From: Tridacna crocea
Taxonomy: Eukaryota > Mollusca > Bivalvia > Cardiida > Cardiidae
Assembly: GCA_943736015.1 (NCBI GenBank)
Contig: OX031069.1
Span: forward strand, 24,743,235-24,807,234
Direction: 5' to 3'
Length of the DNA stretch: 64,000 bases
Notes under the pieces: generated by a model
Told to the model about the DNA's origin: nothing
What the model saw: the letters and a program-made list of their open reading frames with translations, nothing else
Databases searched by the model: none
In this document: positions 44,837 through 59,800 of the stretch, in pieces
How positions within the stretch are numbered: the stretch's first letter is position 1
How the letters are laid out: each line of letters begins with the position of its first letter
Position numbers and translations under genes: made by a program

Positions 44837-47800
44837 GAGAATTTCCACTCAATTTCATTCATTTTGAATATGTCATTTGCAGATGCTTTCTTTTGGGAGT
44901 CAAAAATCCATTCACCAGCAGCAATACTCATCTTCTTTTTCATGTATTTACAACAACTTCTTGGTTGGAAGTGCAGAATTTGGTAAAAATCCAGAAATGA
45001 ATAACCTACCTTTATAATGTTCACAAAACAGTGACTGTTGAGCACGTTCAAAAGTCCTTTTCCTGTCTCAAAATGGTGACACATCTGAAATTGTATGGAC
45101 ACAGCCTATTTTTTTTTTTCTTGCAAAAGACAGTCTAAAAATCTACAAAATGTCAGCCGGCATCTTTGACAGAAATGTACTTACTAAATGACAAAATCTT
45201 AGATTTGTCCAAATTGACAGCATTTCCTACCGTGGATAAAAAAAATCGGACTTGCATTTGAAAGAGGCGAAAAACATTGTCCGAAAAGAAGCGAATACTG
45301 GTCCAAAACTCACAAAACCATTAAGTAACTACAAATGTCACATACCTGAAATCCAACAATGTTTTTAAAGTCATTCTTCCTTTTCTTCAGAGTCGTTAAA
45401 CCAGGGTTTGTGTGGTAAGGGACTTAAATTCGAGTCAAATGGTTGAAAATTGTAGGCAAAGAAAAGGACATAAAAATTGTGTTTTAGAATGACTGGACAA
45501 ACACACAACCTGATTTCAGCACAAATACACTAATTAAACTCTAATATATTCAAACAGAAATAAGTAATTTTTTTTGTCTTAAATGTTTGGAATTATCAAT
45601 AAGAACTACAGGGGTTGGCCAAAACCATAGGTTTAAAATTGCTAGGAGAAAAAGTGTCTCAAAAATACATGTCACAGACTGTTGTAAGATCTATTTGAGA
45701 TGAATGGGTGCAAACACAAGAGGGCCATGATGGCCCTGTATTGCACCACTGGCTTTTTAACCATTTATCACACAAATTGAAGTGTTCATAACCCTGAAAA
45801 AGAGGGCTTTTGAAAACAATGAACACTGTCAGGCAATAAAAGCAAGTTTATTTATTGGCATAAAAGGTAAAGTTCTTGGAAAAAAACCTGAATGACTGAA
45901 ATCTTACTTTGAAATTAAAATTCCACTCATGTGTGCATAACTATTAACATCAAAATGAATCACTCTCTCTGAAAACAGAATATTTTCAATCAAAAAACTG
46001 AAATATCTGGCACAAATCATGTATCACTGCAGTTTGATAATCAAGGGAGATAAATAGTAACAAACTTTATTCTTTATAACTACAGTTACTTCCTTTGGTT
46101 AATGTTTCAATTGAAGTTACTACATTTGGAAGCCCATATTAAACTTGTGATCCCTGGAATGGAGCCAGTTTTGACCCTAGGGCTACAATATGAAGACACT
46201 TGTTAAAGATCCATTAAATAAAGCTACATACCAAATTCAGTAGCTCTTGGCCTTGTGGTTTCAGAGAAAAAGATTTTTAAAAATGTTATTTTTTTTTAGT
46301 TTTGATGCTATGGCAACCAGAGTTTTTGAAGGAATCAAATTCTTTCAAAACATTCTGAAGAGGACCATGGCAGGATTATTTCTGTTTAGTTTCATCAAAT
46401 TTGGATGGCTAGTTTCAGAGAAGAAGATGTTTGAAAAAAAAGTTGATGCACACACACACACAATGGACACCGGGCCATGACATAAGCCCGCTGGCCTTTG
46501 GCCAGTGGGGCTAAAAATAAACCTGTCCTAACTTTAAAGATGTAGAAATAAATTGGCAAGTTACTGTAAATGACAACTGCATGACATACCTTGTCTACAA
46601 GAATAGTATGGGTATCATTACCAAGAAGATTTTTGGCATGCTTTTCAATATCAGGCTCAAAGTCACATAGAGAAAACACTTTTCTTCTAAATCGCCGTCG
46701 AACAATGCCTCCTTTGCATGATACAGTCACATATCGAGTTATCATTAATTCCTCATCTGCCAGTTCCTAAATATAAAAGAAAAGAAATCTTCATATTTGA
46801 GAAAGCCCCTCATTTCACAGATTCTAACCTGCCTTCCCCTCCCTCTCCCTCTCTCTCTTTCTCTCTCACAGGCACTTGATGTTTGACACACTTCATCTTC
46901 TATAACTTTATAAAAGACAAGGTACCAAAACACAGTATCTGCAAAACACAACCATAAGCACTTTTTACATACTTACTAATTTGGATGAAAAAATGTGTTA
47001 CCTTTATCATTTTCTGTGGTAATTTATCTTCAATCTGATACATAGGGCATAATAAAATATCAATATTAACCCTTTACCACATGATACTGACCTCTGACAA
47101 CCCTGGAAAAGAAGCCTTTTGAAAACATTGTGGGAAAATGAGGAGAAAATGCTGGTAACCAGCATTTTCTCCTTTTCCACAATTTTTTTCTACCCTATCA
47201 TAGAAAATTTGCATCATTTGAGCCACACTGAAATTGCCATTTGCAAATGCTTTCAATTGAACTTTCTGTAAACGCGAGTTTGGCTGCGCTTTCATTGGCC
47301 AATAAGACAATGGAAAATCTATCAATTAAAATCGGCAGAAAAGTCAATTTGGACCAGTCCAAAATTTTGTCGTCCGTTAAAGAGTTAAGGAACTTATAAT
47401 GGTTGAAATATTGGAGAGGTATTTTTCTATTCCCACCATGGAAAAGAAATGGTCATTATGTTGCATGAATCTAATAGGTCAATGTAAATTATAAGACATA
47501 ATCATCTGCTTGGTGGCATTTTTCAAAAACATACCAATCCGATTTGGGAGCTGACTACTTTTCAAGATGTCTCGAATTTCAAAATCATGTTAAAACAATG
47601 CCAACTGGTATTTATTAGGCCATGGTTGTTAGCTAGCAAGTAACATATGCACCAGTCATTTATAAACGTTCTCTACAGGCTTTGTAAATAGCATTAGAAA
47701 AGCCCAGTATGGTGGAAACATGTTTTTTGTTTTAACTCTTTATCACATGAGACAATTTTAGACTAGTCCAAATTGAAGGCATTTGCAGATGACAAAACAA

Positions 47801-50800
47801 ATCTGACTGAAAAATTGAAATTTGGTTTGGAAAGGACAAAACATGGTTGGAAATGGAGAAAATGCTGGTTACTAGCATTTTCTCCTTTTCCCACAATGTT
47901 TTCAAAAGGCTTCTTTCTTAAGGTCATTAAAAGTCCAGATTGTGTGGTAAAGAGTTAACAGAAATTTTCGAAAAATCTTGTGTATACAAAGATTTCCAAT
48001 AAACAGTCTACAGATGAAATTAGTACAAATGACCATAAGCACTCTGATAGGGGAGAAAACATTGTAGAAATAGAAGAAAATGCTGTTTACCTTTTCCTAC
48101 AATGTTTTCTACAGCCCTCTTCCAAAGGGATGTGAAAACCAGGGATTGGTTGGTAACAGGTTAAAGAACTTTGCACAACAACTTTTCTAACCCACAGAGT
48201 CAAAACAAACAAACAAAAATATCAAAGTCTTCACCTCTTCAAATATTTTCTCCATGATTTGGAACAACTTGGGTTGATGAATGGAATCATAACATCTGGC
48301 AATATCTGTTTTCACAAAATACAAATTTGGTTGTCCCTGACCCCTCCATTTTTGTTTGAACTGGTTCCATGCACAATATATTTCATCTGAGCCCAGTTTT
48401 CCATGGCCTACTAATGACTGGTTCCTATCTTTAAGGTAGGTCAATACCAGATGCAAATCAGTAAGCTGTTTGTTCACTGACAGTTTCTGCAATATATAAA
48501 CTTATTTTGGGAAGACATTTTTTTTTTTTGTGCAATAATTGCCTGAATTTAGTCAAATTGTATTATCAGAAAAGGAAGTTGTGTGTAAATGACATGAGAC
48601 AGTAACTTTTGTACAGTCATTGCCAGAACTTAGTTAACCCATACCACACAACCCCTACTTTTGACACCCCTTAGAAAGAAGCCTTTAGAAAACATTATGG
48701 GAAAAGGAGAAAATGCTGGTAACCAGCATTTTCTCCTTTTCCTGCAATGTTTTCTACCCTTCGCACAATAATTTTCAAATTTTCAGTCATTATTATAGTG
48801 TCTTCTGCAAATGGTTTTGATTTGGACAAGACTAAAATATTATCATTTGGTAATGAGTTAAGATGTTAAAGAAAAGTTGCTTTTTTTTTTTGCCTTTATG
48901 TAATGTCTTCATTTTTCATGTCCCCCTCCCCCACCTCTATACCTCTCTTTCTCAAACCAAAACCTAAAAATAAAAAAGTTTCAAGAAAATACTCATACTG
49001 AAACTGCTCTACTCTTCTGTTTTTGAAAACATGTGACCTGTCATGCAAAAAGAGACAATCTTGCAATTCCGTACATCGATCAGATGACAACAGACCAAAA
49101 ATAGTGCAGGTCAATTTAAGTTGATAGTGCATAAATGATTGCATAGCAAGGTAGAATGACCACTTTTCACACAGAAAATATCATAAAAGTAAAAAGTGTC
49201 AGCCCTGGTCAGCCTGCGCTATTCGAGCACTCTGACCAGGGCTGACACTTTTAGCACATCCCAGTTGGTCTCTTTTTGCTTTATTGGTCACATTCTATAA
49301 AAACCCTTCAAGTGCTCATTAACTTTTTACCAAACAAAATTTTAGACCTGTCCAAATTGAAAGCATTTGCAGACGACAAAAAAAGTTAACTCAAAAACTG
49401 AAATTTGTTTCCAGTAAGGTCATTGTGGGGAAAGGAGAAAATGCTGGTTAGCAGCATTTTCTCCTTTTCCCACAAAGTTTACAAAAGGCTTCTATCTCAG
49501 GGTTGTAAAAACCAGGGATTGTTTGGAAAAGGGTTACAGAAATAATAAGGTATATTTACTCAAAGTTCAAAGCTGAATGTGTCAGAAGATCCCGCAATAG
49601 AGCAGACAGTGTAGACTTACGATCAGACTGAACATTCTCGAGCTACGCTGTCTGTATTTAGCAACTTAACCTTTTCCCAAACAAGCCCAGGTTTTTACGT
49701 GTCTGCAGTAAAAGTCCTTTGAATACACTGTGGAAAAAGGAGAAATTGCTTATAATGAGAATTTCTCCTTTTCCCACAGTGTTGTTTACCCTTTTTGAGA
49801 ACTTTCTGCCATTTTCTCCAAATCTAAAAATTGTCATCTGCAAACTCTTTTGGTTTGGAAGAGTCCAAAATTTGTCGTTTGGGAAAGGGTTAATCCTGGT
49901 TTAGCGCTTAACTCTTTACCACACTATCCCGACTTTTACAACTGTGAGAAAGATTACCTTTGAAAGCACTGTGGCAAAACAAGAAAATGCTGATAACCAG
50001 CATTTTCTCCTTTTCCCACAATTTTTTCTACCCTACAAAAAATGAATTTCATTTTTTACATCACATTTATTTTGTCGTCTGCAGCTGCTATCAATCTGGA
50101 CAAGTCCAAAATTTTGTTGTTTGGTAAAGAGTTATGTATATTGAAAAGGGACTGGATGGTCTTTTACATACCTTTAACGAAAATTGAGGGGAAGTCACCC
50201 CCATGTTGACAATAGGTCTGAGAGATTTCTGTTTGGGAAGAAATCTCAGTGTTGAGACACCAAGGCTTTCTTTACTCTGAATGAGTTCTTGAACTTTAGA
50301 CTGGAAGAAAAAAATATATTTATTTATATATATGAGCCATGTTTCAGGGAAAGGGGGGGGGGGGGTTGGCCTTATATCCATCTCTGGATTATGGCCTGGA
50401 TCCAGTAGATTATGTTTTTCTTTCCTGACCTTTATGCAAATTCATTTTGGGCAAATCTAAAATTTTACACTTTTGTAGTCTATAGAGTTAATCCTTAACC
50501 ACTCAACCAAGCATTTCAAAGTTTAAACAACCCTGGAATGGCCATTAACCCTTTACCTAACAATCCCTGGTTTTAACTAACCTGAGAAAGAAGCCTTCTG
50601 AAAACATTGTGGAAAAGGAGAAAATGCTGGTAACCAGCATTTTCTCTTTTTCCATAATGTTTTCTACTCTTCCAAAGTTAAGATTCAATTTTTCGAGTTG
50701 CGTTTATTTTGTCACCTGCAAATGCTTACAATTTAACACATTACCAAACGACAATATTTTAGGCTTGTCCAAATCGAAAGCATTTGCAGATAACAAAATG

Positions 50801-53800
50801 AAAGTGACTGAAAATTTGAAATTTGTCTTGAGAAGGATGGAAAACATTGTGAGGAAAGGACAAATTGCTGGTTACCTGCATTTTCTCCTTTTCCCATAAT
50901 GTTTTCTAATGGCTTCTTTCTCAGGGTCGTCAAATTTAGGAATTGTGTGCTGATGGATTAAAAAGTCTAAAATTTTGTCGTTTGGTAAAGAGTTAAAAGC
51001 AATGTTTAAAAGAAGGAAATGATGGGAACCAACATTTCCTCCTTTTTCCAACATGTTTTTTTAACCTTTCCGAAATCTCTGGTTGTTTTGTATCAATTGC
51101 ATATTTGTTTTCTACAGGTTTTTTCAAATTTGGAAAAGTCTAAAATTTGTTTTTTGGGATAGACCTAAGCACATCCTGGACCACATCTCTCCACGAAACT
51201 TTCTACCATTTCAATGAGAAATGTATAATTTAAGCCATATTTGAAATATTGTCTGTCAATACTTAACTCTTTACCAAACAACACAATTTTGGACAGGTCC
51301 AAATTGAAAGCATTTACAGACGACATAATAAACTCGACTCAAAAATTAACTTTACTTTAGAAGAGTAGAAAACATAGTGGGAAAAGGAGAAAATGCTGGT
51401 TACCAGCATTTTCCCTCCTTTTCCCATAATGTTTTAAGAAGGCTTGGCTTCTTCATCTAGGTTGTAACAACCAGGGTCTGTTTGGTAAACGGTTGAACAG
51501 ATCTAAAATATCGCCATCCGGTTAAGAATTTCTTGTGTTAACCCTTTACCAAACGACAAAATTTTAGAATGGTCCAAACTGAAAGCATTTGCAGACGTCA
51601 AAATTAATGTGACTGAAAAATTGAAATTTGTTTTTGGAAGGATAGAAAACATTGTGGGTAAAGGAGAAAATGCTGGTTACCAGCATTTTCTCCTTTTCCC
51701 ACAATGTTTTCAAAAGGTTTCTTTTTCAGAACCATTAAAAGTCTGGATTGTGTGGTAATATTTTAATGGATAACCCACTCTATAAATTCATATCACATCT
51801 GTCTGAGAAAACATGTACATAGTTTATGTGACACATTTGATCCAAGCTATGTGACAAGGGGGTTAAGTATATCTGCAAACAGTTTCAACCCATGCCAGCA
51901 TCCACATTCTATGGAGGCTGACCTAGGTCAACACTTTCTGCTATTGGTCAATTTTCTCCATATCAAAGGACCAGTCTACCTCATGATTCAGTCGATTATT
52001 AGACAAACTCAGTTTATATAAGGTCATAATTCTACAACGTGCTTGGTGTAAAGCACCAGAGATGCATTGACCTCCCTTTTGCCAGAGTGCTCCTTATTTA
52101 CTCTTTAGTTGGTGTAAGAAAAATTTGTATACCTTCGCCATTGGCTTCAAAGTTTTTCTCTTCAGCAACCCTATAAATATAAGAAAGGTCAAGAATGTCT
52201 TTTCAGGTCCTCCACACATATCTTATTTAAAAAAAAAAAAAATTCCCAGCCTTTCTTGGGGTCTGGGTAGAAAATACTTTTCAGACCCTCCACACATATC
52301 TTATTTAAAAAAAAAAATTCTCAGCCCTTCTTTGGGTTGTCTGGGTAGACGATACTTTTCAGATCCTCCATACATATCTTATTTAAAAAGAAAAAGATTC
52401 TCAGCCCTTCTTGGGGTTGTATGGGTAGACAATCACATTTTCAATCAGTGAATACTGCAAATTCAAAAAAGAATAACACCAATAATGACTTTGAATAGGG
52501 TATCATCACTAGTGACTATATAGTTGTTGATGATTGCTGATACCACATTCTCCTATACTGCTAATATTGTAACGTTCTTAATAATTATAAGAATAACAAG
52601 CCTTCTGATAGCAATACTGAGTCCCCTACCGCCGGTATATATATTGCTTGCAGGTATAGTTTGTGAAACTCTGTGGAGGAGAAAGAACGTATTTGACCCA
52701 CTTTCAGAACTACAATCATCATGTCTGTGTTTAAAAATAGATGTTGTATACAATACCGTTAAGAATAATTGTGTTGAAGTGTTTAGAGCTACAACATTGT
52801 TTCATGGCATTTTGATTTAACGAATAGGACAAATATATTTACTGTCACCAGATGACGTAGGTATTCTAAGTAAATTTTAGATACATATATCTTTTTAAAG
52901 TGATTAATCTGCATTTTATGCACAAAATGGTGGCTATTCCGTCACCTCTGCTATGACGTAGGTTGTCACCCTTGATTCTGTGCAGTCTGATCTTGATCTT
53001 CCCTACCCGCAAAAGTTCTTAAAGTCATGTTTAGCAGCCTATGAATTTGATACTACAGAAACGAACAGTTTACATAAAGAGTACTTACCATTGAGTCCTT
53101 GAACATTAATTCTATTCCACACAACCTGTCTATAATATAGCAGTTTATATCGCAGAAAAGTTGTGTCAGTTACGTAAAACACAGTTCGTAACAGAACAAA
53201 AATCACATTCACAAATAACCAGTAAACCAGCCTGGATAATAGGTACAGTCTGCAGCTATTGGATTTAATATCTTGTAACCAGTCTACATTCTTTGTCTGT
53301 AAAACAGCAAAAGAAGTTATTAACTCATTACCAAACGACAATATTATATACTTAACCAAATTGAAAGCATTTGCAGACGACAAAATAAAAATGACTGAAA
53401 ATTTGAAATTTGATTTGTAAAGGTAGAAAACATTTTGGGAAAAGGAGAAAATGCTGGTTACCAGCATTTTCTCCTTTTCCCACAATGTTTTCTACAGGCT
53501 TCTTTCTCAGGGGCGTCAAAAGTAGGGATTGTGTAGTAATGGGTTAACTCATTACCAAATGACAAAATTCTTGGTATGTCCAAATACAAGCATTTATAGA
53601 CGACAAAATAAAAGCGACTAAATTTGTTCAGTGAAGGGTAGAAAACATTGTGGGAAAAGGAGAAAATGCTGGTTACCAGCATTTTCTCCTTTTCCCACAA
53701 TGTTTTCTATAGGCTTCTTTCTCAGGGTCGTCAAAAGTAGGGATTGTATGGTAATGGGTTAATGTTTCAATTTCAACTCTTTACCAGTTAACAAAATTTA

Positions 53801-56800
53801 TGGCTTGTCCAAATTGAAAGCTTAAGCTGGCAACAAATAATGTTTTCGAAAAAGCCGTCTGATTCGGGGTCCTAAAAGGGCTTTGAAAACAATGAGGGAA
53901 AGGGAGAAAATGCTATGGCGCGCAATTTCTCCTTTTGTCACAATGTTTTTTTTACTCTGATAAAAGACAAATCCTATCATAAGAGCTATATTTGATTTGT
54001 CACCTGCGAATGCTCCCAAATTGGACAAATCTAAGATTTTGTCTACCAAAGTACAAAATCATCATACACTAGTCTGATTTAAAAGCATTTGCTGACAACA
54101 AACTTAATGCAGATCTCATGATAGGATTTGTCTGTTTAACTCATTACCAAATGACAATGTTTTAGGCTTGTCCAACTAGAAAGCATTTGCAGACGACAAA
54201 ATAAAAGTGACTGAAAATTTGAAATTTGTTTTGTGAAGGGTAGTAAAAATTGTGGGAAAAGGAGCAAATGCTGGTTACCAGCATTACCCCTTTTCCCACA
54301 ATGTTTTCTAAAGGCTTTTTTTCCAGGGGTGTCAAAAGTAGGGATTGTGTGGTAATGGGTTAACTCTTTACCACACAGCTAAATTTTGGACCTATCCAAA
54401 TTGAAAGCATTTGTAGATGAAAATTTCAAAGTAGCTCAAATGGTGCAATTTTGCTTTAATAGGGTAGAAAACATTGTGGGAAAAGGAGAAAATGCTGGTT
54501 ATCAGCATTTTCTCCATTTCCCACAAAGTTTTCAAAAGGCTTCTTCCTCAGGGATGTTAAAAGTCGTCACTGTGTGGTAAAGGGTTAACGGGAAAAAATA
54601 TTAAGGGAAAGGAGAAAATGCTGGTAACAAGCATTTTCTCCTTTTCCCTCAATGTTTTCGAAAGCCTTTTTCATCAGGGTTGTTAAAACTCAGCAATGCA
54701 CGATAGAAGATCAAACCATGGGATTTTTTGGTAAGCACTTTAGTATCGTTCTGCTGAAATTCCATTATATGGACATTCTCAAAGATGCAGATATTTCAAC
54801 TTCAAGACTGCTTTTGTCATTAAATCTGACAAAGAAGTTGAAAGGGTAAGATCCAAGATCACATGGCACATTCTGTGCAGTCTAATCATAATCTGCATTG
54901 TCTGTCAAAGCAATTAAATCCAGATTCACTGCTACAAGGGCTGAATTCAGAACCATAGGTATGAATGGTTCTTCAAGTGGAGAGGAAGACATCAGTGACA
55001 ATTGCAAACATTATAGACCAAGATCAGATTTTCACAGTTTGGATGAGTCTAAAATTTGTTGTATGGGAATGTTTCAAGTAACATTTAATGTTTTGTCAGC
55101 AAATGCTTTCAGTTTGGCCAAGGCTAAAAGTTTGTTGTCTATTCACTCTTTAGCACATGACAAAATTTTAGATTAGTCCAAACAGCATGCACTTACAGGG
55201 ACAACAAAATAAACGTAACTCAAAAATTTCATTCCTGCAAGGAAGAAAACATTGTGGGAAAAGGAGAAAATGCTGGTTACCAGCATTTTCTCCTTTTCCT
55301 ACAATGTTTTTAAAGCCTTCTCTTTCAGAGTCGTTCAAAGTTGAGTTAACTCCTTACCAGACAATCCCTGGTTTTCATGACTCTGTAAAAGAAGCCTTTT
55401 GAAAACATCCTGGAAAAAGAAGAAAATGAAGGTATCAAGCATTTTCTTCCTTTCCTACACTGTTTTCCACCCTTCACCAAACAAATTTTAGTGCTTTCAA
55501 TTTAGACCAGTCTAAAATTTTATCTTTTGGTAAAGAGTTAAGACATCCCTGTGGATAACAAGTAAGTAATCACATAATCATGGATTCATAGCAAAAACTT
55601 TTGACCAATATCAGCCTGTTTGGACTGCAGAGGCTATTCTGGGTACACACTTTTCACAGATGCAATACCCCCCCCCCTTTTGATTGATTGAATTTGCGAC
55701 GCCCTCTGATGGCTGTTAGTATTCTTATGGGGGACAATGCAGATACAGGTTAAAACCAAACCACTTTTCACAGATGCAATAAACCCCCCCCCCCCTTTTG
55801 ATTGATTGAATTTGCGACGCCCTCTGATGGCTGTTAGTATTGTTACTGGGGACAGTGCAGATACAGGTGTTAAAACCAAACCAATCCTAAGTTTTGCCTG
55901 GTTCTTTATCATGCCCAGCATATAGCACTGTCACATGGGACTCTGGTTTCATGCCTCATCATTCGAAAGACTATTAGTACATGTACTTTTAGATGGCAGG
56001 TCGTGGGAATTGAGCCCATACTCTCATGGTCACAAGTCTTACACTCTACCAACTGGGCTATACAGGCTGGTCAAACACACACACCCCCTTTTATTAGAGC
56101 ATGAGTCTTTTATATTTTCATACTGATAATTCCTTTTTCAACTGAAAAGGTTTATTGATTCACTGAATGGTGTTTTAAGCTACTTTTAACATTATTTCAT
56201 TTATACCATTGTGACAGCTCACATATTCATATTTTTCCTGTGTTTCACCAGTGCTAGGCTAGGGCTCTGAAGTGTCTTGCCCACCGCCACTATGAGAAAA
56301 ACTCAGTGCATCCAGTGAAGCTTGAATCTGTGGCTTCCAACTTATGAGTCTTACACTTCAATACTGAGCCAAGCAGGACCTCTTTATTTTACATAAATAT
56401 TTCAGAATGATTCTGTAATCACTGCTTTTGAGGAAAGAATTAGTAAACATAGTTCTGGAAAGGCTAAGTTCAATATGACAATATGCAAGGCAAGCAATGT
56501 CATCATTAAGACTTAGTAACAATGTCATACCTTTATTCCTGTCATCAGCTGACCCAGTGATACTTTGTCATACTTTCCCATGGACAAACATTCTGAAATT
56601 CCTGAAGACAAAAATAATGTGTTGGACCATTTCTAAATGATAGACTCTCCTTGTGTGTCTCGCTGTGTGTCTCTCTGCACCTCCCCTCTCTGCCTCTCTC
56701 TATCTCTTGTTTCCTTCTCTCTGTCCCTTTAGTTTAAACATATTTATTTTTACATCAATTGAGAAACAAGTTCTTACAACTTATACCAATCTCTCTCGAT

Positions 56801-59800
56801 TCTGCTTCCTGAGAACAACACCAGAACTCACGCCCAACATGTGGGCCAATAAAAAATCCCAAACTTGACACCCGCTCACGGGTACCTTATGGTTACGAGG
56901 TCGACACTCTACCTCACAACCACAGTTACCACCCTTTGTCTGTTTCTGTATGTGCATCCCTCTGTCCCCCATCTCCTTATCCATTTTTCTCTCTTTCACT
57001 CTCTCACCCTTTCACTCTCTCATTTAATCCTTCTTATACTCTAAAAAAAATCTAAAGAACATGAAAACAGTGACTTACTTTTCAGTATAAGATTTCTGTT
57101 TCTGACAGAACCAATTAGTTGTACAGGTAAGATGCGCTGCACACAGGATCTCACAAACAAGTAAACCTAGAACAAAAATTTCAAAAAATGACTTGCACAA
57201 AAACATCCACAATGACCACACAAAATGGTGTTCAATAAAAGCAAAAATATCTATCAAATTTTGGAAGATATCCTGACATCATATCTTACAAACCCACAGC
57301 TTCTGGTAAATGATAACTGTTTAACTCTTTACCAAATGATAAAATTTTTAACAAGAAACAGAACACACAAAAATCGGTCGCCTCCACCAGGAATCGAACC
57401 TCCAACCTTCTGCTTGCCGGGCAGACGTGCTACCATTACACTACAGAGGATGTTCCAACATCGTGCATTCAAATTGCTCTTATAACCTTAATAGTAACTG
57501 ACATTATAGGCGGTCCATTGGACTCTTAAACCTTTATGACTTAATATAATTTGCTAGGTTTGAAAGGTGCTATAAAAACCCAGATATATGTATGCACTTT
57601 GTGCAAGGAATGATGTAGATCATTAAATAACAAGAAACAGAACACACAACAATTTGCAAGTCAGTTATTATTAAGGTTATAAGTGCAATTTGAACGCACG
57701 ATGTTGGAACATCCTCTGTAGTGTAACAGTAGCACATCTGTCTGGCAAGCAGAAGGTCTGAGGTTCCATTCCCGGTCGAGGCCATTTTTTTGTGTCGTGT
57801 TTCTTGTTATTTAATGATCTACATCATTCCTTGCACTTAGTGCATACATATGTCTGGATAAAATTTTAGACTGATCCAAATTGAAAGCATTTGCAGACAA
57901 ACATTTTCAGAAGGCCTCTTTCTCAGGGTTGTTTTGCAGATTGAGCAGGCTGACTGGGTCAATACTTTTAGTAGATCCATTAAGCCCCTTTTTCACAGAG
58001 CAGGGCTCAAATATATCTAACAACAATTTCAACAATAAAAAATTATATAGATAGATGGAAATGTTAGACCAACATTTTCAGCCGATACATTGCAGTTTTC
58101 TGTTTCCCAAACAATCCCTGATTTTTACGACCCTGAGAAAGAAGCCTTTGGAAAACTTTGTGGGAAAAGGAGAAAATGCTCGTAACCAGCATTTTCTCAC
58201 AATGTTTTCCTCCCTTCTCGAAACAAATTTCAATTTTTGAGGTATGTTTATTTTGTTGTCTGCAAGTGCTTTCAACTTGGACCAGTCTAAAATTTTGTCA
58301 TTTAGTAAAAGCTTAACTCTAGCCAAAAGACTCTGGCAAAAACAAAATTGGCTGCAAAATCACAATGGGAAAAAAATTGACAATTTCAGTGTCCAGAAAG
58401 ATTCTCCTTTGCTTAAAATATCTTCTACTCTTTAGATAGCAAATCCCTTCACCTATCCTGTTATCTGCAAATACTTTCAACTTGAACCAGTCTAAAATCT
58501 TGATGTCTGGTAAAAATTTCCATTTTTTTCCTACTAAGAATATCCTGGAAATCTCAGATACAGATGAAATAAAACAAACTGAATGATTTCCTTCCATACA
58601 GCTATTACATGGACAAAACTTGATATGCAAACTATTTACTTACCTGCCTTTTATGGACATGTTCATTTAAATGTCTGGAGACATCTTCCTTTTGAAGTTG
58701 TCTTTTGTAAAATCCTGAAGCCATAACAACAACAAAAATTTTTTATTATACTGCAAAGAAATTTCTCGTGATCTGATTGGTTAACATACCGGGAATATAT
58801 ATCATGTTCCCTTGCAAAAACCACGTAAAACCAGTTTCCCTTTTGAGTGCCCTTTAAGCATCACTACACATGCAACGCAACATCCAAAATGGCGGTGTTG
58901 ATTGATCACCAGACTGCACATTTATGAACCAAACTGCACAATTTAGTGACTTCAGTTTCCAGTGACGTCAGTTTTCATTGAATTGGGGCACACAGAGGGG
59001 AATTTCTATTTCATCAGCAGACTCAATTCGTGAAATTATAAAACAGGAAAATTTCGCTTAACGCCCTTTGAAAGGGTAAAATTTTGCAGTATAATAAATT
59101 TGTTGTACGGTCAGGTGGCAGGGGACTTGGAAACTTGTTCATGGCTATGGTGAATCATGTCGCCACATTGCCTTCGGCCCGGGGCGACATGATTAACCAC
59201 AGCCATGAACAAGTTTCCGAGGTGACAACATTATTCACCACAGCCGTGAACAAGTTTCCAAGTCCCCTGCCACCTGACTGTACAACTAATAGAGCCAATG
59301 CTCTGACAAAACTGGGCTTAATGCATCTCCCAGATGTCAAGCAAACTATCACATAACAGTTACTATGAGCCTGTAACAGCCTCTTTTTTCCTAAAACAGA
59401 TTTAATCATGAGGTTGACTGGTCCTCCGACAAACGACAAATATTTTACACTGGTCAATATTGAAAGCACTTGCAGATGACAAAATAAATGTAACTCAACA
59501 TTGAAATTTGATTTCAGCAGGGTAGAAAACAATGTGGGAAAAGGAGAAAATGCTGGTTACCAGCATTTTCTCCTTTTCCCGCAATGTTTTCAGAAGGCTT
59601 CTACCTCAGGATTGTAAAAACCAGGGATTGTTTGGTAAAGGGTTAAACACCCTTTTCACAAAGTATGGTTCAGCTGTATGAACATTACCTTACAACTTCT
59701 AGACCCCTTTGTGGCTATAATAGTACAGCAGAAAGTGCAGATATACGATCAGACTGCAAATTTTGTGTATTCCTATAATGCTTTCAAAAGGCTTTTTTCC

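Larger units (their letters stand above)
57319..57935. mobile_element. TTAA hairpin MITE split by a tRNA-like foldback composite
   Basis: Left TTAACTCTTTACCAAATGAT to aaatttt at about 57350; the same sequence resumes gataaaattttagactgatc at 57857 and runs on to cagaaggcctctttctcagg. Confidence 0.65.

Noticed and set aside
46395-46589. Extension of the TERT exon frame below 46590
   Set aside because: The donor gtatgt at 46589 and the phase of the next exon place the end at 46590; the remainder reads into a pearl-like element.
52125-52451. 108-residue + strand frame with repeated PPHISYLK
   Set aside because: Product of three 78-bp tandem units in a TERT intron, antisense to a real exon.
53458-53700. 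Recurrent short frames reading [20 protein letters not shown] at many places
   Set aside because: This peptide is the translation of the MITE hairpin stem, not a protein family.
57385-57452. Functional tRNA gene (anticodon-like GGC)
   Set aside because: T-stem pairing fails, position 33 is C, and the sequence is duplicated in inverted form within a mobile element.
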